Shown: piece by piece, positions 33,896-45,561 of the stretch | Layout of the letters: each line of letters opens with the position of its first letter | Position numbering within the stretch: the first letter of the stretch is position 1 | Origin: Myotis daubentonii | Lineage: Eukaryota; Chordata; Mammalia; Chiroptera; Vespertilionidae | DNA: 64,000 nucleotides | NCBI RefSeq assembly: GCF_963259705.1 | Contig: NC_081840.1 | Coordinates: 99,368,626 to 99,432,625 of the forward strand | Direction: 5' to 3' | The notes under the pieces: generated by a model | Told to the model about the DNA's origin: nothing | The model's input: the letters and a program-made list of their open reading frames with translations, nothing else | Databases searched by the model: none | Position numbers and translations under genes: made by a program

Positions 33896-34551
33896 TAGAG
33901 GCCTGGTGCATGGATGGGGGCCGGCTGGTTTGCCCTGAAGGGTGTCCCGGATCAGGGTGGGGGTTCCCTTGGGGCATGGAACAGCCTGGGCAAGGGGCCT
34001 GTGGTGGTTTGCAGTATGGCCACACCCCCATGGGGTGAGGGTCCCCGTTGGGGAGGCGTGGCTAGCCTGGGTGAGGGTCTGATGGCTGTTCGCAGGCTGG
34101 CCACACCCCCTTATGGGTGGGGTTACCCACTGGGGACTGGGGTACCTGGCCAGCCTGGGTGAGGGGCTGATGGCTGTTTGCAGGCTGGCCACAGCCCCCT
34201 GCAACCCAAGCTCCCAGCCCCTCCTTTTTTTCTTTTTTATTTTCAGGGCCTCCTTGAGTGGAGACCAGGGAGGCTGGAAGCAGGTATCTGGGATTTATTT
34301 ATCTTCTATAATTGAAACTTTGTAGCCTTGAGTGGAGGCCAGGGCAGGCCAGGGCAGGCGGGAGGCTTGGCTTCCTCCATCGCCGGGGGCAACCCAAGCC
34401 TCCGGTTCGCTCCAGCTCCGCGACTGCACCATCTTGGTTGGGTTAATTTGCATACTTGCTCCTGATTGGCTTGTGAGCATGGCTTGTGGGGTGGCTTGTG
34501 GGCATCATGAAGGGGCAGCTAATTTGCATGTTTCTCTTTTATTATATAGGA
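33896..34551 (-). mobile_element. Second HeliBat-type Helitron, abutting the first head-to-tail
   Basis: Minus orientation. It starts on the plus strand with 'tagaggcctggtgcatgg' (the reversed 3' end, slightly eroded) and ends with 'tttattatataggat' at 34551, the reversed 5' end. The interior has three copies of an 81-88-bp repeat beginning agcctggg at 33983, 34064 and 34152. About 656 bp, no coding capacity. Confidence 0.87.
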
Positions 34552-37527
34552 TTATTAATAACGAACTACAACATTCACTAATGACTGATTACTATAATCG
34601 TGTTGCATTCATTTCTCTTACGTGCCTTACGTGCAGGCGCACCATTTCTCTCCACTAATATTAGCAGTGAATATTTTAGCAGCCAATTGCCACGTCTTTA
34701 GTCTTGAACTGTGTTAGCCTTTGAGTTTGACATGCTTGGTCTACACATTCCTAGCATGAGCTAAGCCTCTGTGGGGTGCATGAGCGGAAGCCATTGGCCC
34801 CCCAAACTTTGATTTGTAGTTGGTTTCTTGAAATCTACCAGCCCCCTTAGAGAGAAGGCAGCTGTGTCAGCTACAAAGACATTCCAGAACTTCTCCACCC
34901 TTCCTGGGTAACCCACTGGACAAACACTGGAGACCAGAAAAACAATGAAGCCAGCTGTCCCGAATGAGAATTAAATGGCTGCAAGCAGATCATAAAGAAA
35001 AAAAACTTGGAAACAGACGAAGCAGCACCGTCTCATACCCATGCCCCCTGCTCACCTAAGGGAGCATGATGAAAATGACCAGGTTAGCCAGACTGACACT
35101 CCACTCTAACAGGGATCCTGATTGCACCTTCTTACTCCCATGGAAATACCTCCCCCTTCTCAGCTTACTCCCAACTCTCCCTTTTCCTGGTGACTTGCCG
35201 CTCTGAGGGGTGGGAATAAAATTCTGAGACTTGAAGTCTCGGACACTTTTCCACTAGTGTCCTTGGTGCCTTTGCAGGGGATAAAGCTGTGACTTCATGG
35301 TGTTGTGTAAACCAGGCCAGCCCCTCAACCTCCATCCCAGCCCCTCCTGTCCTTTCGGGCTTTTTTCCTCACACTCCCCAGGCTTTTTCTCCCAAAGGGA
35401 GCCCAACACCCCAGGAGAGCTGTCCCCAGCTTGAAATCCCAGAGACCCTGACGCCCGCCTGATGGCTCTGCTCTGCTTTGCATGACAGCTGCTTAGTTTG
35501 TGCATCACGGGAAACTCAGCCACACTGAGTCCGGAAGTTGGAAAGAATGTTGGTCTTCACTGGGATTTAACATGACGGGTTTCTGGCTCTGAACTTGGAG
35601 ATTAACTCTTCGTTTCTAAGGGGGGGAAAACCCTTCAGGTCTCTGAAGTAGCAGTTTAGTGGGAAAATGTGCAGCTTTGAAAGCATCAGGCAGTCCGATG
35701 TGCATGTCCCCTCTTTCCGGGGCTGCATATTTTCTGTGTCTGATAATATGTTTGCTACACCTCCTCTCTGCCAGGGACACATACAGTCAATTGTCAGCTC
35801 CAACCATGTAATCTCTTAACCATAAGGCTCCACATCTGTTGGCCAGTTGCTGCATGGTTGGGTCATTAATGTGGCTTCTAATTTTACTCTTTGAATTTAA
35901 CATGAAAAGTTTTAATGAGTATATGTAATTCATACTTTCCAGCTTCAGAGAGTCCTGAAAGAGAAACTTATGCTTTTATAACCCACATCTCTGAAGTAGA
36001 TGGTTTTATTTTTAAATCCCATTTCCTCCCCCATCTCCCTTACACAAATGCATTATATAAAATAGACCAATGGGATGTTGTCTCCCTTCCCCAAAAATGC
36101 ATCCAAATATTTGTCTAGGTTTGGGTGAAGAGCCCCCTTCAACATCATGCTCCTACAGTGTGTCATATGTGCTCATTGTTCATTTCAAGATCAGACTCAT
36201 GTTGTGAGTCTCCATTCATTCATCTATAAAAACAAATTGAAAACTGGCATAGGAAAGACGACCCATGAGTCATCTTGAAGGAATTCAAGCTTTAAAACTT
36301 GCTTTTGCTCTGATGCCTGTTTTTACTGAAAGAAGCTGGATTTAGTAATGGTTTGTTCCTGCCAACTTAGTTCACTTTTCCCATTTCCCCCTTCTCTGGG
36401 ACTGCACTCCATCTTCAGTGTGGAAAGTGACTGCATTTGATTAAATGCAATTTTGGGATGACCTTTTTTCAGAGACTTGCTTCCATTAATACATTTGGGG
36501 GTATTTTTTAGGAACAAACTCCAACAGACTAGAGCAAAAATGTTCAATCCAATAACATTTGCGTCTGAGAAAGCATAGCTTTCATAATTATGCACTGTAG
36601 CTGTGTTTATCATTAATCAACTCCCCGAAAATTTCAAAAGCACGCCCCATCTGAGATCCACTTCCTGTTTGGGTCTTCTAGATTGAAAGCTTGGTTGAGT
36701 GTTTAAAGCAAAAGCCCAGAACTAACCCCAGGTGTGGCTTATTAACTCCTACTGGAAGTTCTGAGGATGTTCTGCAGACCATGTCCCTTTCTGCTGAGTG
36801 CATTTCACGTGGCTCTGCCCACGAGAATGGGACAGTGACGCCCATAATGGATGGCTAGAGTTAACTTAACTCCTTTTATTGTTGCTCCTTTTATTGAACT
36901 TGATTCTCTCAAGTTCACACAAGTTCCGAAGCAGGACCTCAACACAGCATTTTGTGTGAAGAGCCACATCTCAAATGCATGATATTGTGTCAAATGGGGG
37001 AAGCTGATGAACTTGACCCAAGTCAAGAACAGGTTCCTCCATTCCTCAGTAGAAATGTATTAACTGTTTTTACTGGACACTTTCTAAGCCATAGGCAGAG
37101 CAGTGAAGCAGAAGCAAAGCACTGCTTTCTTGGCACCTATAGTCCAGCATAGACAAATAACGATTTGACTATGGCCATGCAATTTTTCTACCAAAGAGCA
37201 GAATAAAATTTTCTAGACTCTTTTGGAGATTTGGGGCCTTACTACTTTCTAAGAATTCTTGAGAAAGTTTGCCTATTAAACATATTTTAAGAGCTGGGGG
37301 CCAGTGAAGGGATGATAGTTCCTATGATGGGTTGAATGGTAGTGGTAATGGGAAGAATCTAGGGAGCACCCAGGCCAATAATTGTTTTTGAGGTGGAGAC
37401 GCTGAGGCTTTTGAAGTATCCATCTTATATAAAAACTGCTGTTTGAAATTTTAACCCTGATAGTATGGCTTCTGTCTTAAGTAATAAGGAAAATAAGACT
37501 ACTCCCATTCCAGAGAGGCCGTTAAAC
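34552..37527. other. Intergenic/intronic DNA, no gene seen
   Basis: No supported exons or clear young repeats. The stretch 34740-35250 has some LTR-like features ('gggtgggaataaaattctg' near its end) but I cannot assign it. From 35500 to 37500 it is AT-richer and unique-looking. Confidence 0.5.
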
Positions 37528-37907
37528 TATGCCCCAGACAGAGTTGTCAGTGCTGACACCCAGACAGTTGCCAGGCCTTGAGATATGGTCTCATGGCCCC
37601 TTCCAAGCATGTAGGCCTTCTTTCTCAGAAGGCCTGGAAGTCTCATTCCAAATTTGGGAGACAAAGGACTGGAAAAAGTATAAATAAAGAGGGTTTCCTC
37701 CATATTGGGGGCCCAGAATTTGAAAGACACATTTTTCTCTGGGCCTGCACAGAATTTAATAATAAAATGTAACTCCTGTAGTCAGCACTGCAGTTCAGCC
37801 TTTGCTTTGGCAGGGTGCTGTAACTGTAGTCACTGGCCAGCTTAATAAAGGCTCCTAAATCTTGATCTGAGTCCCTGGTGGTCATCTCCGAGGGTCGCCC
37901 ATTACAG
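37528..37907 (+). repeat. Probable ERV LTR
   Basis: It contains a TATA-like gtataaataaag (about 37678-37690), then 'tagtcactggccagc', AATAAA (about 37846-37851) and a U5-like part 'cctggtggtcatctccgagg' ending 'cccattaca'. This order is retroviral LTR-like (promoter, polyadenylation signal, U5, ending CA). The left edge is uncertain and no interior adjoins it. Confidence 0.5.
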
Positions 37908-38989
37908 TTTTCAGTAATGGTGTGCATGAGGGTGCGACCACTACCAACTCCCAGTGTAATATTCTCTAAAGAGGATCAAGGAGAGAAGACAGAGATGGTG
38001 ACAGAGATGGGGAAGGAGAAATGGATTCGAAGGGGAGGTGAGGAAAGAGGGAGGAGGAGCAAGTGGGGAGAGAAGAGGGAAACAAGATGCTTGGAAGGAG
38101 CTGGACCCTGGAATCAAATCCTCCTGCCCTCTTCCATCAATGGGCAGAGCCTTGCTTCTCTGTGGTGAGTTTCAAGGTGACTTCAGTTACCTCAGTCTTT
38201 CCCTTCCTAAGCTCTTCCTTTTGTCCCTGCCTTGTAAGAGGGTAGGTATTTTCAGGAAGTGTCTGGGTCCAAAGGAGCATAAGGACAGGGGTTGTTATTG
38301 TAAATGAAAATCAATTTTAGACTGTGGTAAAGAATAATAAACATTTATTTGAGCAAAAGGAGCTATATCCTAGAGACACAGATTCAGGTAGCAACTTATA
38401 CTATTTCACTGAGACAAAGGGGAGGCCAAATTTTATAGCAAAAGTTCCTGTCCTGGTTCTCAATTAGGTCAGTTTTATGTAAATGAAGTATCCAAATTGT
38501 GCAGTTCTGATTGGACAGGGCAGGTCTCAGTCCTTTAGTAGAAAAAAGGAAATCAGGGCTTCCCTGCAGTGTTTGACTCCGATGAAATAAACAAGGGGGG
38601 CATAGTGTGAAAAGAGAGTTCAGTCTGAGGTTCTTCTTGGAGTACAGAGTCCACAAATGACCACTAACTTTTTATTATTTATAAAATTTGACCTTGGGAT
38701 CCATCTCAGCAGATAAATTTTCTCTTGGGTTCATATCAAAGGAATCTTTGGTCTCAGGTTCACATATTGTGGACGTACGAAAGGGGCCACATGATAAGCC
38801 GGCTAACTCAGGGAAGGTCTGCATGGCAGCCTCACAAACTCAGAGACCTAAAGTAACCACAAATGGTCTGACATTAAAACTTTTAAAATAAAAAAGCAGT
38901 TTGTAGTGGGTAGTCATGTGGTAGGCCAGTTACCGAGCCTATTGTCTTTTTGCATCTAGATAACCTACCTGTGGAAGGTCAGGGTATCA
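37908..38989. other. Unassigned sequence, possibly ERV-related
   Basis: A purine-rich stretch lies at about 37975-38095. From 38320 the sequence ('aataataaacatttatttga') has a repeat-like look. No gene is recognisable. Confidence 0.4.
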
Positions 38990-39366
38990 TGGAACTTCCC
39001 TTTTTCCTGACCCCTCAGAGCACAACCAAGGTGCCAGGGCACCAGAGCGGAGACCCCAAATTCCCTCATTGTTATTGTTATCCTGTTAACTATCCTGCAC
39101 CCACTTATGTAAAAGAAGCAAGTGTCTATCATTTTACTTTTTATCCAATCCCAGAGGTTTCCTCACTTTGCTTTCTCCTACCTCTCTAATCTATCACCAG
39201 TGGATTTCATGTAACCCACCTACGTCTCCTCCTTCAATGGTAATGTATAAAAATAGGTGAAAAACCACCATTCTCCAGAGCATTATCTTAATTTGTTGAG
39301 ATTCTGCTTTCCGGAATTTGTCGACAATTTGGCTCAAACAAACCCACAAAAATTCTTTACAGGTTT
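38990..39366 (+). repeat. Possible LTR or medium-copy repeat
   Basis: A TATA-like 'aatgtataaaaatagg' (about 39242-39257) followed by 'ttgttgagattctgctttcc' and 'ggctcaaacaaac' suggests an LTR U3-R-U5 order. There is no polypurine tract or partner LTR nearby. Tentative. Confidence 0.35.
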
Positions 39367-39480
39367 GAATGCTTCTTACGTTAACATTATAGTGCCTGTT
39401 TCAATGGAGTACAAACAAATATCTAGGAGATTGTGTAAAACTAGGCAGCACGTCACTCTGGTGCCCTATTTGCTAATTTA

Positions 39481-39774
39481 TTTATTTTTTTCTTTTATTT
39501 ATTTATTTTTTTATTGCTTAAAGTATTACAAAGGGTATTACATATGTGTCCATTTTATCCCCCTGCCCTAGACAGTCCCCCTAGCCTCCCCTATCCCCCA
39601 GTGTCTTATGTCCATTGGTTATGGTTATATGCATGCATACAAGTCCTTTAGTTGATCTCTTACCCCCTACCTCCTGCCCCCCAACCCTCCCCAGCCTTCC
39701 CACTGCAGTTTGACAATCTGTTTGAGGCAGCTCTGCCTCTGTATCTATTATTGTTCAAAAGTTTATAATGGTCT
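39481..39774 (-). repeat. LINE-1 3' UTR and A-tail
   Basis: It includes the stretch complementary to 'tatgcatgcatataagcat' and a polypurine G-rich tract on the element's own strand. A-tail with T/A interruptions at 39481-39513. Nearly identical to the 3' UTR of the young copy at 17930-18950. Confidence 0.9.
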
Positions 39775-42700
39775 CTATTGTCCATGAATGAGTGAGATCA
39801 TGTGGTATTTTTCCTTTAATGACTGGCTTACTTCACTTAGCATAATGCTCTCCAGTTCCATCCATGCCGTTGCAAATGGTAAGAGTTCCTTCCTTTTTAG
39901 AGCAGCATAGTATTCCATCGTGTAGATGTACCATAGTTTTCTACTCCATTCATCTACTGATGGGCACTTAGGCTGTTTCCAGATCTTAGCTATGGTGAAT
40001 TGTGCTGCTATGAACATAGGGGTGCATATATCCTTTCTGATTGGTGTTTCTGGTTTCTTGGGATATATTCCTAGAAGTGGGATCACAGGGTCAAATGGGA
40101 GTTCCATTTTCAGTTTTTTAAGGAAACTCCATACTGTCTTCCATAGTGGCTGCGCCAGTCTGCATTCCCACCAGCAGTGCACAGGTGTTCCTTTTTCTCC
40201 ACATCCTCTCCAGCACTTGTCGTTTGTTGATTTGTTGATGATAGCCAATCTGACAGGTGTGAGATGGTACCTCATTGTTGTTTTGATTTGCATCTCTCGG
40301 ATGATTAGTGACTTTGAGCATGTTTTCATATGTCTCTTGGCTTTCTGAATGTCCTCTTTTGAAAGGTGTCTATTTAGGTCCTTTGCCCATTTTTTGATTG
40401 GATTGTTTATCTTCCTTTTGTTAAGTTGTATGAGTTCCCTATAAATTTTGGAGATTACGCCCTTATCAGATATGTCATTGGCAAATATGTTTTCCCACAC
40501 AGTGGGTTTTCTCGTTGTTTTGTTGATGGTTTCTTTTGCTGTGCAGAAGCTTTTTATTTTGATGTAGTCCCATTTGTTCATTTTTTCTTTAGTTTCCAGT
40601 GCCCTAGGAGCTGTATCAGTGAAGAAATTGCTTCGGCATATGTCTGAGATTTTGTGGCCTTTGGATTCTTCTAGAATTTTTATGGTTTCCTGTCGTACAT
40701 TTAAGTCCTTTATCCATTTTGAGTTTATTTTTGTGAATGGTGTAAGTTGGTGGTCTAGTTTCATTTTCTTGCATATATCTGTCCAATTTTCCCAACACCA
40801 TTTATTGAAGAGACTATCTTGGCTCCATTGTATGTTCTTGCCTCCTTTGTCAAATATTAATTGAGCGTATTGGTTCGGGCCGATTTCTGGGCTCTCTATT
40901 CTATTCCATTGATCTATATGCCTATTCTTGTGCCAGTACCAGGCAGTTTTGAGAACAGTGGCTTTGTAATACAACTTGATATCTGGTATTGAGATCCCAC
41001 CTACTTTGTTCTTTTTCAGGATTGCTGCAGCTATTCGGAGTCTTTTTTTTTTTTTTTCGGAGTCTTTTTTTATTCCAGATGAATTTTTGGAAAGTTCGTT
41101 CTAGATCTCTGAAGTATGCCATTGGTATTTTAATGGGAAGTGCGTTGAATTTATAGATTGCTTTGGGTAGTATGGACATTTTAATGATGTTGATTCTACC
41201 AATCCATGAACACGGTATGTTCTTCCATCTGTTTATGTCTTCCTCTATATCTTTTTTCAATGTCCTGTAGTTTTCTGAGTAGAGGTCTTTTACCTCTTTA
41301 GTTAAGTTTATTCCTAGGTAGCTTAATTTTTTTGGTGCAATGGTAAACGGGATTGTTTTTATAATCTCTCTTTCTGAAAGTTCACTATTGATGTATAGAA
41401 ATGCCTCAGATTTCTTGGGGTTAATTTTGTATCCTGCTACATTGCCAAATTCATGTATTAAGTATAGTAGCTTTTTGATGGAATCTCTAGGGTTTTGTAT
41501 GTATAATATCATGTCGTCTGCAAATAAGGACAGTTTTACTTCCTCTTTTCCAATTTGGATGCCTTTTATTTCTTCTTCTTGCCGAATTGCAATGGCTAAC
41601 ACTTCCAGTACTATGTTGAACAGGAGTGGTGAGAGGGGGCATCCCTGTCTTGTTCCTGTTCTTAGGGGAAATGGTGTTAGTTTTTGTCCGTTGAGTATGA
41701 TGCTGGCTGTGGGCCTGTCATATATGGCTTTTATTATGTTGAGGTATGATCCTTCTACTCCCACCTTGCTGAGAGTTTTTATCAAAAATGGGTGTTGAAT
41801 TTTGTCAAATGCTTTTTCTGCATCATTTGATATGACCATGTGGTTTTTTTCTTTCAATTTGTTTATGTGATGTATCATGTTTATTGATTTGCGGATATTG
41901 TACCATCCTTGCATCCCTGGGATAAATCCTACTTGGTCATGGTGTATGATCTTTCTGATGTACTGCAGGATCCGATTTGCTAAGATTTTGTTGAGGATTT
42001 TGGCATCTATGTTCATGAGGGATATTGGCCTGTAATTCTCTTTCATTGTGTTATCTTTACCTGGTTTTGGTATTAGGGTGATGCTGGCTTCATAGAATGA
42101 GCTTGGAAGTGTTCCTTCCTCTTGAATTTTTTGTAGTAGTCTGAGGAGGATAGGTTTTAGTTCTTCCTTGAATGTTTGGTAAAACTCCCCTGTGAAGCCG
42201 TCTGGTCCTGGGCTTTTGTTTGCTGGAAGCTTTTTGATGACTGCTTCAATTTCTTCCATAGTTATTGGCCTGTTGAGATTTTTAGATTCTTCCTGATTGA
42301 GTTTTGGAATGTTGTATTTTTCTAGGAATTTGTCCATTTCCTCCAGGTTGTCTAGTTTGTTGGAGTAGAGCTGTCCATAGTACTTTTTAACAATCATTTG
42401 TATTTCTGTGGGGTCTGTTGTTATTTCGCCTCTATCGTTTCTGATTTTGTTTATTTGGGTCCTCTCTCTCTGCTTCTTGGTGAGTCTGGCTAGAGGTTTG
42501 TCAATCTTGTTTATCCTTTCAAAGAACCAGCTCTTGGTTTCATTGATTTTTCTGTATTGTTTTTTTGGTCTCTATGTCATTTATTTCTGCTCTAATCTTT
42601 ATTATCTCCTTCCTTCTGCTCACTCTGGGGTTTTCTTGTTGTTCTCTTTCTAATTCTTTGAGTTGTAGAGTTAGATGATTTACTACCATATTTTCTTGTT

Positions 42701-43619
42701 TTTTGAGATAGGCCTGTAGAGCTATAAACTTCCCTCTCAGGACTGCTTTCATTGTGTCCCATAGGTTTTGGATTGTTGTGTTTTCATTGTCATTAGTTTC
42801 CAGGATGTTTTTAATTTCTTCTTTGATCTCATTGGTAACCCAATCAATATTTAATAGCATGCTATTCAGCTTCCAGGTGTTTGAGTATTTTGGGTTGTTT
42901 TTATTGTAGTTTATTTCTAATATTATGCCATCGTGGTCTGCGAAGACGCTTTTTATGATTTCAATCTTCTTGAATTTGGGGATACTTTGCTTGTGACCCA
43001 ATATATGGTCTATTTTTGAATATGTCTTATGAGCATTTGAGTAGAATGTATATTTCCTGGCTTTGGGGTGAAGTGTTCTGAAGATGTCTATTAAGTCCAT
43101 CTGATCTAGTGAGTCATTTAGGATTGCTGTATCTTTGCTGATTGTTTGTTTAGAGGGCTTATCCAGTGCTGTCAGTGGTGTATTAAAGTCTCCTACTATG
43201 ATTGTATTGTTGTCGATCTCTCCTTTGATATCTTCCAGGAGTTTTTTTATGAATTTGGGTGCTCCTGCATTGGGTGCATATATGTTTACCAGGGTTATAT
43301 CTTCTTGTTGTATTGAGCCCTTTAGTATTATGAAGTGGCCTTCCTTATCTCTTGTTATGGCCTTCACTTTGAGGTCTATTTTGTCCGATATAAGTATTGC
43401 TACCCCAGCTTTCTTTTCCTTTCCATTTGCCTGAAAGATATTTTTCCATCCTTTCACTTTCAGTCTGTGTGAGTCCCTTCTAATGAGGTGGGTTTCTTGT
43501 AGACAGCAGATGTATGGGTCATGTTTTTTTATCCATTCAGCCACTCGATGTCTTTTGGTTGGAGCATTTAGTCCGTTTACATTTAAAGTTATTATTGAAA
43601 GGTACTTGTTTGTAGCCAT
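39775..43619 (-). pseudogene. LINE-1 ORF2 (endonuclease-reverse transcriptase), two frameshifts
   Basis: Three successive frames make up one ORF2. Segment 1 (43619-42540, 359 codons) is the APE-like endonuclease with NVNGLN, QETH, IYAPN, GDFNTP and an ADHD motif in place of the usual SDH context. Segment 2 (about 42546-41045, ATG at 42397) is the reverse transcriptase with the LFADDMILY catalytic motif. Segment 3 (about 41040-39775) is the C-terminal part with the Cys-rich stretch. A one-base A-run change at 42547-42551 and a 22-bp duplication at 41036-41079 break the frame, so no full ORF2 protein can be made. The known role of ORF2p is to nick DNA and copy L1 RNA at the target site. Confidence 0.95.
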
Positions 43620-43668
43620 TTCTTTTTTTGTGTGGCTGTTTTCTTTCTGAGCTTTTTATTTCTTCTTT

Positions 43669-44661
43669 TTATACCAGTCCCTTTAGCATTCCTTGCATTG
43701 CTGGCTTGGTGGTGATAAACTCCCTTAGCCTTTTTTTGTCTGTGAAGCTTCTTATTTCCCCTTCAAGTTTGAATGATAGCCTTTCTGGATAGAGTATTCT
43801 TGGATTCAGTCCTTTGCTTTGCATCACTCTGTAAATTTCAGTCCATTCTTTTCTGGCCTGATGTGTTTCTGTTGAGAAATCATTTGACAATCTAATGGGA
43901 GATCCCTTGTATGTAACTTTCCGTCTCTCTCTTACAGCCTGTAAGAGTCTCTCTTTGTCCTGAACATTTGCCATGGTAATTATGATGTGTCTTGGTGTGG
44001 GTCTTTTCGGGTTCACCTTGTTTGGGACTCTCTGGGCTTGTGTGACGTTTTTCTTCCCCACCTCAGGGAAGTTTTCTGATATTATTTCTTCGAGTAGGTT
44101 TTCTAATCCTTGTTCATCTTTCTGTTGTTCTGGTACTCCTATTATTCGTATGTTGTTTCGTTTCATGTTGTCCCAAAGCTCCCTTAGGCTCTCCTCCTGT
44201 CTTTTAATTTTTTTCTCCAATTGCAGTACATTTTGGGTGTGTTTTGCTTCCTTGTCTTCTAATTCACTAATTCGGTCCTCTGCTTCTCCTAGTCTACTGT
44301 TGATACTTTCAATGGAGTTTTTCATTGCAGCTATATCACTCTTCATTTCTTCTTGGGTCTTACTTAAGTTGTTGATTTTTTCATCTGTTTCTTCTAGCTT
44401 CTTCCATATGTTATCGATTTTTTCATCTGTTTCTTCTAGCTTCTTCCATATGTTATCGATTTTTTCATCTGTTTCTTCTTGCTTCTTGCAGAGGTTGTCG
44501 ATTTTTCCCTCCATCCGGTTTATGCACGCTAGGACCCTTATTCTGAATTCTTTATCTGTCATGTTGCATGCCTCTGTATTACTTAGCTGCTTTTCTGGAG
44601 AGTCCTCCTTCTCTTTCCTTTGGGGGTTTCTTTGTCCACCCATGTTTGATCTCACTGACAT
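43669..44661 (-). CDS. LINE-1 ORF1 protein, intact
   Basis: 330 codons from ATG to stop, a normal length for mammalian ORF1p. The order is as expected: a charged, disordered N-terminus (about 1-45), a long coiled coil (about 50-155) with 14-residue repeats (KIDNIWKKLEETDE type), an RRM-like RNA-binding domain (about 160-250, with the NNIRIIGVPE stretch) and a basic C-terminal domain (about 255-320). ORF1p forms trimers that bind L1 RNA and chaperone nucleic acid in the cytoplasmic ribonucleoprotein. It lies 49 bp upstream of ORF2. Being intact while ORF2 is broken, it could still be translated if the element is transcribed, but this is not shown by sequence. Confidence 0.95.
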   Translation of the reverse strand: MSVRSNMGGQRNPQRKEKEDSPEKQLSNTEACNMTDKEFRIRVLACINRMEGKIDNLCKKQEETDEKIDNIWKKLEETDEKIDNIWKKLEETDEKINNLSKTQEEMKSDIAAMKNSIESINSRLGEAEDRISELEDKEAKHTQNVLQLEKKIKRQEESLRELWDNMKRNNIRIIGVPEQQKDEQGLENLLEEIISENFPEVGKKNVTQAQRVPNKVNPKRPTPRHIIITMANVQDKERLLQAVRERRKVTYKGSPIRLSNDFSTETHQARKEWTEIYRVMQSKGLNPRILYPERLSFKLEGEIRSFTDKKRLREFITTKPAMQGMLKGLV

Positions 44662-45561
44662 ATCTAGACATTGAGTCGTTCAGTGGTTGCTCCCTTGGTG
44701 GCAGTGACTCCTTGGTCTGTGGTTGCTCTTCGGGCGGTTGCGGTAGCAGCTGCTCTTCAGTTGGCAGCAGCTCCTCTGGTGAGTGCTGTTCACAGCTGTG
44801 GTGGCTCTTCTGGCTGGTGGGGCGAGGTTTCACGTACAGCTGCTGTTCCTCAGCAGAGGATGTGGTGCTCAGGAGGTTGCTGTTGCTTGGATCTGCTGCG
44901 TTGATTTAAAGGCACAAAATACAACACAACAAGGCACCACGTACCAGGCACTATACACAAATATATTCACGATATTAATAACCCCAAATAAAGGTGACCA
45001 CCTGAATTAAGAGAATTAGGGGATAAGGAAGAAGGAAGAGAAAAAGATAAAAGAGAAAAAAGAAAAGAAAAGTAGGGACCAAAAAAAGGAGTGCACAAAT
45101 GAAATTGGGAAAAAGGAGGGGGGAAAATAAAAGCGAGAAAAGAAAAGAAAAGAAAAAAAAGAGTGAAAAGAGAGTTTGAAGTGGAAGAGGGGAAGAGACT
45201 TTTTATATGAGGAGAATACTCCTATAGAACAGCCATTAATCCCAACAAATTCCAGCAACAGCTCCCTGGAGATGAATGCAAACTAGAAACAACCAATAAT
45301 ATAACGATGAAAATAGAATGGAGAACACTAATCCCAAAATAAAATAAAGAGAAAGTAAAATGGCACTTTAAAAAATGGTAAAATGGTAGCAGTAATAATA
45401 CTTTCCAGGGGAGTTCTGCTCTTCCCAGCTGCAAACCGTCTCACCAGCTGAGCAATTTCGCCAATTCAGTGTGGGTGTTACTAGTTTCAGCTGCTCACTC
45501 CATTTGCTCCGGGACACGACCTGGGACGCGTCTGCCTATATCGCCGCCATCTTTTCCACTC
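44662..45561 (-). promoter_or_regulatory. LINE-1 5' UTR (internal promoter region)
   Basis: About 900 bp from the element's 5' end to the ORF1 start. The first bases on its own strand (45561 downwards, 'agtggaaaagatggcggcga') contain a YY1-like AAGATGGCGG core, as known from LINE-1 5' ends. A Ser/Gln/Pro-rich upstream frame (44833-44579) overlaps the ORF1 start in another register. Confidence 0.8.

Larger units (their letters stand above)
39481..45561 (-). mobile_element. Full-length LINE-1 retrotransposon
   Basis: About 6.08 kb, minus strand, flanked by perfect 17-bp target duplications ccctatttgctaattta at 39464-39480 and 45562-45578. From its own 5' end: a GC-rich 5' UTR of about 900 bp (45561-44662), ORF1 (44661-43669), a 49-bp spacer, ORF2 (43619-39775, broken), a 3' UTR with a C-rich (G-rich on its own strand) tract at about 39655-39700 and an A-rich tail (39513-39481). 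The perfect target duplication and intact ORF1 point to a recent insertion. Confidence 0.96.

Noticed and set aside
39926..40348. 140-codon plus-strand frame (and its twin at 18101-18523 on the minus strand)
   Set aside because: Both are antisense to the same part of L1 ORF2 and occur because the two L1 copies are near-identical.
43973..44674. 233-codon plus-strand frame
   Set aside because: It is the antisense shadow of the intact L1 ORF1; its Ser/Phe/Leu-rich composition mirrors the coiled coil on the other strand.
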